A DNA stretch of 64,000 nt from Bacillus paralicheniformis (GTDB lineage Bacteria; Bacillota; Bacilli; Bacillales; Bacillaceae), in NCBI RefSeq assembly GCF_001042485.2, contig NZ_LBMN02000016.1:62001-126000 (forward strand). Direction: 5' to 3'. Below, piece by piece: positions 8,185-16,342 of this stretch (its first letter is position 1; each line of letters begins with the position of its first letter). The notes beneath the pieces are model-generated. The model was given only the letters and a program-made list of their open reading frames with translations. It ran no database searches and had not been told where the DNA came from. The position numbers were made by a program, and so were the translations under genes.

Positions 8185-8964
8185 TTAATGTAAGATATCA
8201 AACCAGATTTTCACAGTTGTAATCAAAATAACGAATATCAGAATACCTTGAAGAACTTTAGCCTTCATCTTCTTGCCAATTAAAACACCTAGCGGGGATG
8301 CCATTAGGCTGGCAGCTATTATAATCAAAGCCGGCATAATAGGAACATGTCCAATGATGAGCTTTGTAGCTGTTGTTCCAATCGATGAAATAAATGTAAC
8401 TGCGAGCGATGTTGCGATTGTGATTCGTGTAGGTATTTTTAAAACGACTAACATTAGCGGAACAAGCAGAAAAGCGCCGCCGGCACCGACAATGCCTGAA
8501 GCCAAGCCGACTGCAAAAGTAATTACTGAGGTTAATATCTTCGGAAAGCGAACGTGATCACTGTGATTACCTTCTGTTCCTGTCTTTGGAATAAGCATCA
8601 TGACTGCGGCGATTATCGCCAATATTCCGTAAACCAAGTTTATGAAATCTTCGGAGAAAAAATGTGACCCATAACCACCGACTAGACTTCCGATCAGAAT
8701 ACTTAATCCCATAACGGTGATAAGTTCTTTATTTAAGTAACCGCCTTTCCGGTAAGCCCATACACCGGAAAATGTTGCAACAAAAACCTGGACTGCGACA
8801 ATACCTGAAACCTGGTGAGCATTAAAGCCTGTAAACCCAAATAACACAGGAATATATAATAATAAAGGGTAATTAAGAATTGCCCCGCCGACACCAAGCA
8901 TTCCGGACATAAAAGAACCAACAAATCCGATGAAAAATATGAGAAGAATAAAAGAGATGTCCAC
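8185..8964 (-). CDS. yrkJ: TauE/SafE-family sulfur-anion exporter
   Basis: 259 residues with about eight membrane segments and the family repeats (GMLGVGGAILNYPLL near residue 25 and GIVGAGGAFLLVPLM near residue 160). It resembles B. subtilis YrkJ, and the yrkE-F-H-I-J order is kept. In this setting it probably exports sulfite or thiosulfate formed by the dioxygenases. A hairpin (8988-9013) separates it from yrkI, so it may depend on read-through or a separate promoter. Confidence 0.88.
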   Translation of the reverse strand: MDISFILLIFFIGFVGSFMSGMLGVGGAILNYPLLLYIPVLFGFTGFNAHQVSGIVAVQVFVATFSGVWAYRKGGYLNKELITVMGLSILIGSLVGGYGSHFFSEDFINLVYGILAIIAAVMMLIPKTGTEGNHSDHVRFPKILTSVITFAVGLASGIVGAGGAFLLVPLMLVVLKIPTRITIATSLAVTFISSIGTTATKLIIGHVPIMPALIIIAASLMASPLGVLIGKKMKAKVLQGILIFVILITTVKIWFDILH

Positions 8965-8987
8965 CGACTTTCCTCCTTTCCTTCAAT

Positions 8988-9013
8988 AAAAAGGGGAATA
9001 GTCCCCCCTTTTT
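8988..9013. terminator. Hairpin between yrkI and yrkJ
   Basis: AAAAAGGGG and CCCCTTTTT pair perfectly around an 8-base loop, with U-tracts in both directions. It could reduce transcription of the yrkJ-cstB half relative to the yrkEFHI half. Confidence 0.65.
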
Positions 9014-9019
9014 ATCACC

Positions 9020-9247
9020 TTAACCTTTTTTAAGCCAAAACTTTAGTACACCATCTTCCTCAGTACCTTTAAGCAATTCATGGCCGCCTGACTTCGCCCA
9101 TGCTGTCAGATCACTTTTTGCCCCTTTATCAGTGGCGTGTACTTCTAACACTTCTCCGGATTGCAATTCATCCATAGCTTTTTTTGTTTTCACAATTGGC
9201 ATCGGGCACGCGAATCCTTTAACATCTATCACTTTATCTGATTTCAT
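9020..9247 (-). CDS. yrkI: TusA-like sulfur carrier
   Basis: 75 residues of the TusA/SirA family. The sulfur-carrying cysteine is in VKGFACPMPIVKTKKAM (C13), followed by the family block VLEVHATDKGAKSDLTAWAKSGGHELL. It accepts persulfide sulfur and hands it on within the cluster's sulfurtransferase relay. It is nearly a copy of the N-terminal domain of the YrkF protein encoded 1.2 kb upstream. ATG 9247 lies 31 bases after yrkH. Confidence 0.92.
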   Translation of the reverse strand: MKSDKVIDVKGFACPMPIVKTKKAMDELQSGEVLEVHATDKGAKSDLTAWAKSGGHELLKGTEEDGVLKFWLKKG

Positions 9248-9278
9248 GTTTTATCTCTCCCTATCTTCAAATCTATAC

Positions 9279-10409
9279 TCATCCATGAACCGCGCAACGG
9301 TTTGGTCCAATTTCCATCTCACTTTGCCTGTCAGCATCCGGCGTTATTTTGCCCATGTTGGTTTGACGGATTTCCTGATAGGCATTTGGCTGTGGCGGCA
9401 GGTTTTCTGATACAGCACTTCTGAATTCATTTTCATCCAGATTTAAACCGGCATTCTTTTTATATACATCACTCAGCTTAGCTTGAACCTGCCCTTGATC
9501 GCCTAATTCACTGACTGACGAAAAATGAGCTGGAAGCACAATCAAGTCACCTGATATTTGTTTGTATTTTTCATGCAATGTGTTACGTAAATCCTCTGCC
9601 CAGTCCCCGGCTTTTCCAGCCAAGTCTGGCCGGCCGATTGATTCAACAAATAAAATATCTCCTGTTAACAAATAGTGATTATCAACAATTAAAGATGTGC
9701 TTCCAATCGTATGGCCCGGTGAGTAGATAGGCTCCACTTTCATGCTTGTGTTTCCTATCGAAACATCATGACCTTCAATTAACGGTTCATGCGAAAATTG
9801 CACTTCCTCAGCATCTTTTGGCGGCAGGTAGTATGAGGCTCCTGTACGCTCACGAAGTAAACGTGCGCCAGAAATATGATCCGCATGTAAATGTGTATCG
9901 ACCACATGTTTAATCGTAACGTTTCTCTCTTTTGCAAAATCTATATATGCGTCTACAGTACGAGCAGGGTCAACTATAATCGCTTCTCCGTCAGTCTCAA
10001 TAAAATAGGATAAACAGCCTTTCCCCATTCTTACGAATTGATAGATCGAGCCCCCTTCTTTCAAGTTTCCGATTTTTACCGGATGTAAAAATTCGCTCCA
10101 CGCTTTCATGCCGCCTTCAAGTGCAAAAACTCTTTCAAAACCGGCATCCACTAAATGCTGTGCAACCATCTCCGAAGACCCTTGTTTGGCACAAACCACC
10201 AGAACATCTTGATCTTTGGGAACTTGGCCTGCAATTTTATCTACACCATCAATTAAATCAAAATACGGAACATTTAAATGTTCAACCCGGCTGCCCTCGA
10301 TTTTCCAATCACTAAAGGCATCTTTATTTCGTACGTCTAAAATAAAAAACGATTCTTTTCCTAATAATTTTTCGGTTACTTCTTTTGGTGAAATGATTGT
10401 AAAGTCCAC
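9279..10409 (-). CDS. yrkH: Rhodanese-persulfide dioxygenase fusion
   Basis: 376 residues. An N-terminal rhodanese domain (about 1-110) has its catalytic Cys in [11 protein letters not shown] metallo-beta-lactamase-fold dioxygenase domain (about 118-340) has intact [45 protein letters not shown] and LPAHFSSV. A tail ends in RCAVHG. The domain order is the reverse of the CstB-like enzyme of the same cluster, so the cell has two dioxygenase-rhodanese fusions. GTG 10409 follows AAGGAGG. It matches B. subtilis YrkH. Confidence 0.9.
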   Translation of the reverse strand: MDFTIISPKEVTEKLLGKESFFILDVRNKDAFSDWKIEGSRVEHLNVPYFDLIDGVDKIAGQVPKDQDVLVVCAKQGSSEMVAQHLVDAGFERVFALEGGMKAWSEFLHPVKIGNLKEGGSIYQFVRMGKGCLSYFIETDGEAIIVDPARTVDAYIDFAKERNVTIKHVVDTHLHADHISGARLLRERTGASYYLPPKDAEEVQFSHEPLIEGHDVSIGNTSMKVEPIYSPGHTIGSTSLIVDNHYLLTGDILFVESIGRPDLAGKAGDWAEDLRNTLHEKYKQISGDLIVLPAHFSSVSELGDQGQVQAKLSDVYKKNAGLNLDENEFRSAVSENLPPQPNAYQEIRQTNMGKITPDADRQSEMEIGPNRCAVHG

Positions 10410-10437
10410 TTCTAAACCTCCTTAGAATGTTAGAATC

Positions 10438-10494
10438 TCATTGGCACATGTTGCAATGGTCGCAACTTTTGCAGCCGTTCAATTTATTGATCAT
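10438..10494 (-). CDS. 18-residue CxxCxxCxxC micropeptide between yrkF and yrkH
   Basis: The frame reads MINKLNGCKSCDHCNMCQ and stop. Its ATG overlaps the yrkF stop codon (ATGA), the classical arrangement for coupled translation, and the yrkH ribosome-binding site lies just after it. Four cysteines at 8, 11, 14 and 17 have exact CxxCxxCxxC spacing, as in 4Fe-4S or metal-thiolate loops. It is below usual gene-calling limits. Chance cannot be excluded for 18 codons, but the overlap, cysteine spacing and sulfur-operon setting support a real product, perhaps a sulfur carrier or metal binder. Confidence 0.55.
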   Translation of the reverse strand: MINKLNGCKSCDHCNMCQ

Positions 10495-11057
10495 TTTTCA
10501 ATAGGCCCTGACCACTCCTCCATTCCCCGCGCCACATTTTCAACGTCTTTAAAGCCGTTAGCTGCAAGCTGTTTAGCTGCCAGATCGCTTCTATTACCTG
10601 TACGGCAAACAACGTAAATTTTCTCTTCTCTATTCAGTTCCTTTGCTCTTTTTTCAAGTTCACCTAATGGGATTGAAATCGCTCCTGGAATATGGCCGAA
10701 ACGGTATTCTGCAGGTTCCCGAACATCAACGACTGTTATCCGTTCTCCCGCCTCTACCTTTTTTTGAAGCTCTTCATTTTGAATCACATAAGGAAACGTT
10801 TTTTCTTTCTTTATTTCCGAGTGACCTGCTTTACGAAGAAAATGCTTTAATATATTTCCGTCTTCTGTCGTCCCGAGATACTGGTGGCCGCTTCCCTTTG
10901 CCCATGCCTGTATATCAGCAAGAGACCCTTTATCAGTAGCATGCACTTCCATTACCTGCCCCGGTTCTAACTCATTCATGGCCTTTTTCGTTTTTACAAC
11001 GGGCATTGGACAAGCAAGCCCCTTCGCATCTAACACGCGGTCAGATTTGATGTTCAT
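10491..11057 (-). CDS. yrkF: TusA-rhodanese fusion sulfurtransferase
   Basis: 188 residues. An N-terminal TusA domain (about 1-75) has the sulfur cysteine in AKGLACPMPVVKTKKAM. A C-terminal rhodanese domain (about 95-185) has the loop VVCRTGNRSD. It resembles B. subtilis YrkF and is related in content to the multidomain CstA of staphylococci. It probably moves persulfide sulfur between carriers and the dioxygenases. The start at 11057 has GGAGGG seven bases upstream; a TTG one codon earlier is less likely. Confidence 0.92.
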   Translation of the reverse strand: MNIKSDRVLDAKGLACPMPVVKTKKAMNELEPGQVMEVHATDKGSLADIQAWAKGSGHQYLGTTEDGNILKHFLRKAGHSEIKKEKTFPYVIQNEELQKKVEAGERITVVDVREPAEYRFGHIPGAISIPLGELEKRAKELNREEKIYVVCRTGNRSDLAAKQLAANGFKDVENVARGMEEWSGPIEK

Positions 11058-11150
11058 CAATCATCCCTCCATACTCATTTTCAGTATCAAAGTTCCATTT
11101 GATCGCTCCGGCAACCCTATTCCTTAAAGCACCGTTTAATTTGGAGACCG

Positions 11151-11633
11151 TTATATAAATAAATTCACTTTTGCTTCGTTGGCATCCCCGAGATATGCGG
11201 CAACTCCTGCATAATCAATACCGTCGATAAGTTCTTCTTTTTGCAAGCCTAACAAGTCCATTGTCATTGTACAGGCAACAAGCTTAACTCCTTGTTCTTG
11301 CGCCATTTCAATCAGCTGAGGCAGAGACAGCACGCCGTGCTTTTTCATGACATGTTTGATCATTTTAGGCCCGATACCGGCAAAATTCATTTTAGATAAT
11401 CCGAATTTCTTTGAACCCCGGGGCATCATAAAGCCGAATGCTTTTTCAAGCGGCCCTTTCTTTACCGGCACCGGTTCATCCTTTCTTAAAGCGTTAAGCC
11501 CCCAAAATGTATGAAAAATTGTTACCTCATGATCATAAGCAGCGGCTCCATTAGCAATAATAAAAGCGGCAATCGCCTTATCTAAGTCACCGCTAAATAA
11601 AACAATGGTCGTTTTTTCTTTTTGGTCTGACAT
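11151..11633 (-). CDS. yrkE: DsrE/DsrF-like sulfur-relay protein
   Basis: 160 residues of the DsrE/F/H (peroxiredoxin-like) family. It starts TTIVLFSGDLDKAIAAFIIANGAAAYDHEVTIFHTFWGL and has the conserved cysteine in KLVACTMTMDLLGL (residue about 125). Family members bind or pass persulfide sulfur, here probably to the TusA-type proteins downstream. It is the first gene after the CstR-type operators and has TAGGAGAG before ATG 11633. Confidence 0.9.
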   Translation of the reverse strand: MSDQKEKTTIVLFSGDLDKAIAAFIIANGAAAYDHEVTIFHTFWGLNALRKDEPVPVKKGPLEKAFGFMMPRGSKKFGLSKMNFAGIGPKMIKHVMKKHGVLSLPQLIEMAQEQGVKLVACTMTMDLLGLQKEELIDGIDYAGVAAYLGDANEAKVNLFI

Positions 11634-11661
11634 AGATCAACTCTCCTATTTCCATATACTA

Positions 11662-11677
11662 ATACCCGTATGGGTAT
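11662..11677. promoter_or_regulatory. CstR-type operator at the yrkE promoter
   Basis: ATACCC-GTAT-GGGTAT, with perfect 6-base arms, lies 29 bases upstream of the yrkE start, where it would overlap the promoter. CsoR/CstR-family repressors bind GC-rich palindromes of this kind. The matching site before cstR itself supports the assignment. Confidence 0.7.
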
Positions 11678-11710
11678 ATAAAAAATAAAAAAATATAAGT
11701 TTCAGCTCTT

Positions 11711-11747
11711 TATACCCTTAAGGGGTTTTCTTTTAACTAAGGGTATA
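11711..11747. promoter_or_regulatory. Second operator-like element between cstR and yrkE
   Basis: TATACCCTTA (11711-11720) and TAAGGGTATA (11738-11747) form a perfect inverted repeat, and ATACCCTTAAGGGG sits inside it. It lies downstream of the cstR stop and upstream of the yrkE promoter, so it could be a further CstR site, or a hairpin limiting read-through from cstR. Confidence 0.5.
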
Positions 11748-11779
11748 CAGAGGCTGTATTATCAACAGCCATCTTAACA

Positions 11780-12040
11780 CTATCTGCTTTTAACCAATAA
11801 ATTAACGGCTTCTTGAATGAGGTCTTCGGTATCTTCTCCTCTTTCGATTTGAAGGCGAACGCATTTCTCCAAGTTGCTGCTTACAACAACACCAATGGCG
11901 CGATCTAATGCGGAACGAACCGCTGACATTTGGCTTACGAGCTCTTTACACTCTTTTCCTTCATCCATCATTTTTAATATCCCTCGAACTTGACCCTCCA
12001 CTCGTTTGATCCTATTTTTTAATTGATCATCGTATTCCAT
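11780..12040 (-). CDS. cstR: CstR-type persulfide-sensing repressor (CsoR/YrkD family)
   Basis: 86 residues, all-helical CsoR/RcnR family. Cysteines fall at positions 31 (GKECKELV) and 60 (NLEKCVRLQ), the pair used by S. aureus CstR. The His expected near position 56-57 in copper-sensing CsoR is absent (SSNLEKC), which argues against copper. Persulfide formation on C31/C60 should release DNA and induce the yrkE operon. The start at 12040 has GGGAGG seven bases upstream; a much longer frame to 12181 lacks such a site. It corresponds to B. subtilis YrkD. Confidence 0.88.
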   Translation of the reverse strand: MEYDDQLKNRIKRVEGQVRGILKMMDEGKECKELVSQMSAVRSALDRAIGVVVSSNLEKCVRLQIERGEDTEDLIQEAVNLLVKSR

Positions 12041-12207
12041 CAGATAACCTCCCATTTTCTTATGATGATAGCATATCATTTTTATCAACAGTTTCGCGAA
12101 ACCGTTACTATGCGGATATGAACTGTCCTGCATTTCTGTCATATTCGTTAAGAATCCAGCCTGTGACGACTTTTTGTACAAAACAGCCTATCTCCCGCAC
12201 AATACAT

Positions 12208-12223
12208 ATACCCCTATGTGTAT
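12208..12223. promoter_or_regulatory. CstR-type operator upstream of cstR
   Basis: ATACCCCTATGTGTAT sits in an AT-rich promoter-like region about 170 bases before cstR. The left half is identical to the yrkE operator and the right half is degenerate. This would give autorepression. Confidence 0.55.
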
Positions 12224-12332
12224 AATATACTGAACTGCTGAGGATAAATCAAATTTTAAGCTTCTGTCGCGGACCCGAGCGCTGATGAAGATGTTTCATG
12301 TGTTTTACCTTGTGGAGAAGGGAAGTGAAGCA

Positions 12333-12358
12333 GAAAAAGCCGGATCGTTTTCCGGCTT
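12333..12358 (-). terminator. Intrinsic terminator after the methyltransferase gene
   Basis: Read on the minus strand, AAGCCGG and CCGGCTT pair around an 8-base loop, followed by TTTTTC. It lies 28 bases after the stop at 12386. Confidence 0.75.
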
Positions 12359-12385
12359 CCGCTATTTCATTTCAAAAACAAGAAA

Positions 12386-12982
12386 TCACTTTATGCTGCT
12401 GGATATAAACATTGAAGCATCTTGATTCATAAAAATACGATGGCCGTGATAGAATGTTTTCATTTCAGTTGATTTAAATCCAACATCGGATAATCTTTTT
12501 TTCAATTCTCCGTGCGAAAAACCGCTGTGAACTTTCGGATGTTGAATTTTATCGTTTTTGTCAAAATCAATAATCATGAGCTTTCCGCCATTATTTAAAA
12601 CACCGAACAATTCTTGTAAAATTTTATTCGTATCCGGAATATGAAGAAGGACTAGTGACATTAAAACGATGTCTGCCTTCAGTTCAGGAGTTTCTTGGGT
12701 AAAATCTGAATAAAGCACTTTTGCGTTGGCGATTCCTTTGCGAGAAATTTTAGCTTTCGCCACCTCCAGCATTTGTTTTGACGAATCGACCAACAAAATA
12801 GAATGTACTAAATCTGATAATTCTAAACTAATGAGACCAGTACCGCTCCCATAGTCGATTAAAGATTTTGATTGACTATTTCTCAATTCTTGTCTTACTT
12901 CATTCACGATCACTTTTGCTAATTCAATTCTTTCTTCTGTATCATATCGTTTTGCCATCTGTTCAAAAACGTTATTTTCCAT
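12386..12982 (-). CDS. Class I SAM-dependent methyltransferase
   Basis: 198 residues with the Rossmann-type methyltransferase fold. Motif I is SLIDYGSGTGLISLEL, motif II has acidic LVDSSKQMLEVA, and LMSLVLLHIPD matches post-motif positions. A methyltransf_11/YcgJ-like small-molecule methylase is the nearest description; the substrate cannot be read from the sequence. ATG 12982 has AGGGAGCGGAG just upstream; the longer frame to 13033 would overlap the upstream gene. Confidence 0.8.
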   Translation of the reverse strand: MENNVFEQMAKRYDTEERIELAKVIVNEVRQELRNSQSKSLIDYGSGTGLISLELSDLVHSILLVDSSKQMLEVAKAKISRKGIANAKVLYSDFTQETPELKADIVLMSLVLLHIPDTNKILQELFGVLNNGGKLMIIDFDKNDKIQHPKVHSGFSHGELKKRLSDVGFKSTEMKTFYHGHRIFMNQDASMFISSSIK

Positions 12983-13026
12983 GCTCCGCTCCCTAGTTAT
13001 TTTTAGAAATTTCACTGCAGACTGTG

Positions 13027-13734
13027 CTAACATCTTACATATTTCCGTTTGAAACCAAGGCGGCCTCTCTCAACATCCATTTGAATATTTTTGGAAGCGT
13101 TCAGGATACTGCTTTTTTTCTTGTCCCGCCGAAGTTCGACCGGGCCTACTGCTTTTGCGGTTTCAACCGCCTTTTCATGGAGCGGCAAATATGAAATCCC
13201 GACTGTGTAGATAAAGTTATTCATAGCCGATTTTGTTCGATCCGGAGAATCGTGAATCGCATGTTCCACCTGATCAAGCATACCGGCAATTTTGGTCACA
13301 TTAAATTCATCGTCCGATCGATTACCTAAAAGCCAGCAGTAACAGCTCCAGCCTGCCGACATTCTGAGTTCTTCCCCGCTTGAAATCCATTTATCTGCGA
13401 CAGCTTGCGCAAAATCGGTTTCTGCCAAAGTTACTGCAACAACATAATCAGATAGCATATAGAAATACGCCTCATCGATCCAGCGCTCAAAATCCGCTTC
13501 AGTCATTGTGATTGGGTCAGCAATAATGCCGGCAAAATACATGGCATCGTAGTTCCCGGTAGCGTAAAGCTGCTGCGCCAAAGGTTGATTTTTCTTGATT
13601 TTCTTTGCAAGCGGCTTCATTTTGCCTGTAGCCACACCAAAAAGCGGTTCGTGTGCACCATTCGTTATGTATCTTTTTTTCATATTTTCCGTACCCAGCG
13701 CTTCAAGTTCCTTCATAACCGTTTCAAAATCCAT
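13027..13734 (-). CDS. DNA alkylation repair protein, AlkD-like
   Basis: 235 residues, predicted all-helical HEAT-like repeats of the AlkC/AlkD superfamily (family marker region ITNGAHEPLFGVATGKMKPLAKKIKK near the N-terminus; tryptophans in AGWSCYCWLLG). Such proteins excise positively charged alkylated bases such as 3-methyladenine. The gene stands alone, 44 bases from the methyltransferase gene. The exact glycosylase residues cannot be confirmed by eye. Confidence 0.75.
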   Translation of the reverse strand: MDFETVMKELEALGTENMKKRYITNGAHEPLFGVATGKMKPLAKKIKKNQPLAQQLYATGNYDAMYFAGIIADPITMTEADFERWIDEAYFYMLSDYVVAVTLAETDFAQAVADKWISSGEELRMSAGWSCYCWLLGNRSDDEFNVTKIAGMLDQVEHAIHDSPDRTKSAMNNFIYTVGISYLPLHEKAVETAKAVGPVELRRDKKKSSILNASKNIQMDVERGRLGFKRKYVRC

Positions 13735-14276
13735 GCTTTCACTTCCCTCTGTAAATTAAATTCATTTCTTTGATTCCATTATCATGCTCTTTCGCTTCAT
13801 CTAATCAATACAAATCAACTTTATTTGTTTTTTGCTCTCCATAAACGGTACATCATAATCCTCATCTTTTTTAGCGGCTGTTTTGTTTCTAAGTCTGATA
13901 AAAACTAAATTTCCTCTGCATATCATTTATATTTATTATGTGAAACATTTTAACAAGCAGAAAGGGGTTGTTTTTGACCGCCTTTCCTCTTAGACAAACA
14001 GAGAATATATGAAATCGTCAGCGGAAAGCCGATTTTCTCTTACCAAATCCCGGATACCCGGTGTTGAGCGCAGTCTGCGATGCCGTGAGAATGCGAATGA
14101 CTGATTCAATGTTATTGCACCACTTTTCTATGAGTTATTTACAAATCATAAATATTACGATTTGTATTTTGAATTATAGACAATCACATCTATAATTTCA
14201 ATGTTAGCAGACTCCTATTCTTAACACTGCCTGGTTAACCCCTGCGATATTCGTAAGGAGAAGAAAATTCCAGCCG
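13735..14276. other. Gene-free stretch before erm(D)
   Basis: AT-rich, with no convincing coding frame or tRNA-like structure. One 31-codon frame starting at 14009 lacks a ribosome-binding site. A small inverted repeat ACAAATC / GATTTGT lies near 14140-14165. The stretch ends at the erm promoter. Confidence 0.4.
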
Positions 14277-14305
14277 TTGACGTTTTCCAAAGAATGCCCT
14301 ACAAT
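14277..14305 (+). promoter_or_regulatory. erm(D) promoter
   Basis: TTGACG (14277-14282), a 17-base spacer and TACAAT (14300-14305) form a near-consensus vegetative promoter. The transcript would start near 14312, leaving a leader of about 350 bases. Confidence 0.85.
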
Positions 14306-14344
14306 GAGATCGTAACTTTAACTTTTCAGGAGGATTATTAAAAA

Positions 14345-14389
14345 ATGACACACTCAATGAGACTTCGTTTCCCAACTTTGAACCAGTAA
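14345..14389 (+). CDS. erm(D)/ermK leader peptide
   Basis: A 14-codon frame, MTHSMRLRFPTLNQ, with AGGAGG 11 bases upstream. This is the known ermD/ermK leader of B. licheniformis; the MRLRFPTLNQ part is the ribosome-stalling sequence. Macrolide-induced stalling changes folding of the downstream RNA and lets transcription pass the terminators. Confidence 0.93.
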   Translation: MTHSMRLRFPTLNQ

Positions 14390-14490
14390 TTAAATACGTT
14401 CAAAGGCTCTGTTTGTGTATGCAGAGTAAACGGGATCAGTCTGTCCTTTTTTAATAATCTTCAATTTGCATATAAAATTTGTAATTTGTA

Positions 14491-14520
14491 GAAAGGCGGA
14501 TCGTTCTGCCTTTCTTTTTT
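14491..14520 (+). terminator. erm attenuator, first terminator
   Basis: GAAAGGC and GCCTTTC pair around a 10-base loop and are followed by six T. It stands between leader peptide and gene, as in transcriptional attenuation described for ermK. Confidence 0.85.
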
Positions 14521-14615
14521 GTTTAATCCTTTTTTTCTAACGGCTGAGAAAGGCTTATTTGGTTATGGAAATACCGCGGCTTCATCCTTAAAGGATGGCT
14601 CTTCCCTTTACTCTG

Positions 14616-14645
14616 AATCACAGGCAGACCGCCTGTGATTTTTTA
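14616..14645 (+). terminator. erm attenuator, second terminator
   Basis: AATCACAGGC and GCCTGTGATT pair perfectly around a 5-base loop, with TTTTT following, about 20 bases before the erm start codon. Confidence 0.85.
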
Positions 14646-14665
14646 TGATGAGAGGAAGAGGAAAC

Positions 14666-15529
14666 ATGAAGAAAAAAAATCATAAGTACAGAGGAAAAAA
14701 GTTAAACCGCGGGGAATCTCCGAATTTTTCCGGACAGCATTTGATGCATAATAAAAAATTAATTGAAGAAATTGTGGATCGGGCAAATATTAGCATAGAC
14801 GATACGGTTTTAGAGTTAGGAGCGGGAAAAGGGGCTTTGACAACTGTGCTAAGTCAAAAAGCCGGTAAGGTATTGGCAGTGGAAAACGATTCTAAATTCG
14901 TTGATATACTCACACGTAAAACGGCACAGCATTCAAATACGAAAATTATTCATCAAGATATCATGAAGATTCATTTACCAAAAGAAAAGTTTGTGGTGGT
15001 CTCTAATATTCCCTATGCCATCACAACCCCCATCATGAAAATGCTTTTGAACAATCCTGCAAGCGGATTTCAAAAAGGGATCATCGTAATGGAAAAAGGG
15101 GCTGCTAAACGTTTCACATCAAAATTCATTAAAAATTCCTATGTTTTAGCTTGGAGAATGTGGTTTGATATTGGCATTGTCAGAGAAATATCGAAAGAGC
15201 ATTTTTCTCCCCCTCCAAAAGTGGACTCGGCAATGGTCAGAATAACACGAAAAAAAGACGCGCCTCTATCACATAAACATTATATTGCGTTTCGGGGACT
15301 TGCCGAATACGCGCTAAAGGAGCCGAATATCCCTCTCTGTGTTGCTTTACGCGGAATTTTTACCCCGCGTCAAATGAAACACTTAAGAAAAAGTCTAAAA
15401 ATCAACAATGAAAAAACCGTTGGAACGCTCACCGAAAACCAATGGGCGGTTATTTTTAACACGATGACTCAGTATGTAATGCATCACAAATGGCCAAGAG
15501 CAAATAAGCGAAAACCCGGAGAAATATAA
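14666..15529 (+). CDS. erm(D): 23S rRNA (adenine-N6)-methyltransferase Erm(D)
   Basis: 287 residues, the family length for Erm(D)/ErmK. Motifs are [21 protein letters not shown], the SAM loop [14 protein letters not shown] and the catalytic [13 protein letters not shown]. It methylates A2058 of 23S rRNA and gives resistance to macrolides, lincosamides and streptogramin B. ATG 14666 follows GAGGAAGAGGAAAC; the frame open seven codons upstream overlaps the terminator. The attenuated leader makes expression inducible. No mobile element flanks it, in keeping with an intrinsic chromosomal gene of this species group. Confidence 0.96.
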   Translation: MKKKNHKYRGKKLNRGESPNFSGQHLMHNKKLIEEIVDRANISIDDTVLELGAGKGALTTVLSQKAGKVLAVENDSKFVDILTRKTAQHSNTKIIHQDIMKIHLPKEKFVVVSNIPYAITTPIMKMLLNNPASGFQKGIIVMEKGAAKRFTSKFIKNSYVLAWRMWFDIGIVREISKEHFSPPPKVDSAMVRITRKKDAPLSHKHYIAFRGLAEYALKEPNIPLCVALRGIFTPRQMKHLRKSLKINNEKTVGTLTENQWAVIFNTMTQYVMHHKWPRANKRKPGEI

Positions 15530-15534
15530 AGAAA

Positions 15535-15563
15535 AAAGCTGCTGACTTCCCGTCAGCAGCTTT
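15535..15563. terminator. Bidirectional terminator between erm(D) and the tautomerase gene
   Basis: AAAGCTGCTGAC and GTCAGCAGCTTT form a 12-bp perfect stem with a 5-base loop. A T6 run follows on the minus strand, so it serves the convergent tautomerase gene as well. Confidence 0.85.
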
Positions 15564-15614
15564 AGCTATTTCTGGAGGGATTCAGATGTCCCTGTCAACA
15601 TTCCTTTTGTCCGC

Positions 15615-16004
15615 TTACAGCTTTCCAGTTAAAAACTGCGCCTCGCCGAGGCCGAAACTCCAATCGGCATCTCCATTTTCTGTGATGGACACCATGACAT
15701 CTTCAGGTGAAATGCCGCATTCCGCTTCAAGCTTTTCAGCAAGTAAAGCGTACAATTTCTCTTTTTGGCTTTCCGTTCTTGTTTTACTGGTGATGCTAAT
15801 CACAACCAGATCCTTTGATCTATTCAATCCCAAGCCTGTATCTTGGATAATAAGCTCATTCGCCGGATGCTGATGGACAATTTGATAGCGGTCTTTCTCC
15901 GGAACGTTAAACGCTTCTACCATCGCATCGTGTGCGGTATCTAATAATTTTTTTAATGCTTGTTCATCACGGCCTTCTATTAGATCGAAACGTAATAATG
16001 GCAT
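15615..16004 (-). CDS. Tautomerase-family protein
   Basis: 129 residues made of two 4-oxalocrotonate tautomerase-like halves ([22 protein letters not shown]; later [30 protein letters not shown]). Pro1, the catalytic base after Met removal, is present. It is similar to B. subtilis YusQ/YrdN-type proteins. The substrate is unknown. Confidence 0.8.
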   Translation of the reverse strand: MPLLRFDLIEGRDEQALKKLLDTAHDAMVEAFNVPEKDRYQIVHQHPANELIIQDTGLGLNRSKDLVVISITSKTRTESQKEKLYALLAEKLEAECGISPEDVMVSITENGDADWSFGLGEAQFLTGKL

Positions 16005-16342
16005 TTGTTTATCCCCTTTTTGATCATTTTAAATTTCGTTAGCAAAATAACAAGAAATGATGTCTGTTAACTTGATAAAAACATAACACATAACCAAAAT
16101 ATATTCAACAATTGATAATCTTTTCATCTGCTTTATCAGTATCGAAGATATAAGGTCTGTATTATTAAAAATTAGTTGACACCCGTTCTTTAGGAGATGA
16201 GTATGTACATAATAGTTCATCAAAACATGACAATAACATGATCAGAAAACGCTTTTTTTGTCTTCCAGTCAAATGAAATCGAATGCGGTTAAGGCGGAAA
16301 TTACGAAGACCGCCTCCTTCTTTATCAACACTCTACTTATTT

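Noticed and set aside
11780-12040. Copper-sensing CsoR
   Set aside because: The His ligand of copper CsoR is absent and the context has no copper genes; the two Cys fit CstR.
14009-14104. 31-codon frame before erm(D)
   Set aside because: No ribosome-binding site and no recognisable features; not needed to explain erm control.
16029-16223. 64-codon minus-strand frame next to the tautomerase gene
   Set aside because: AT-rich, no ribosome-binding site and no protein-like composition; it is likely noise in the gap.
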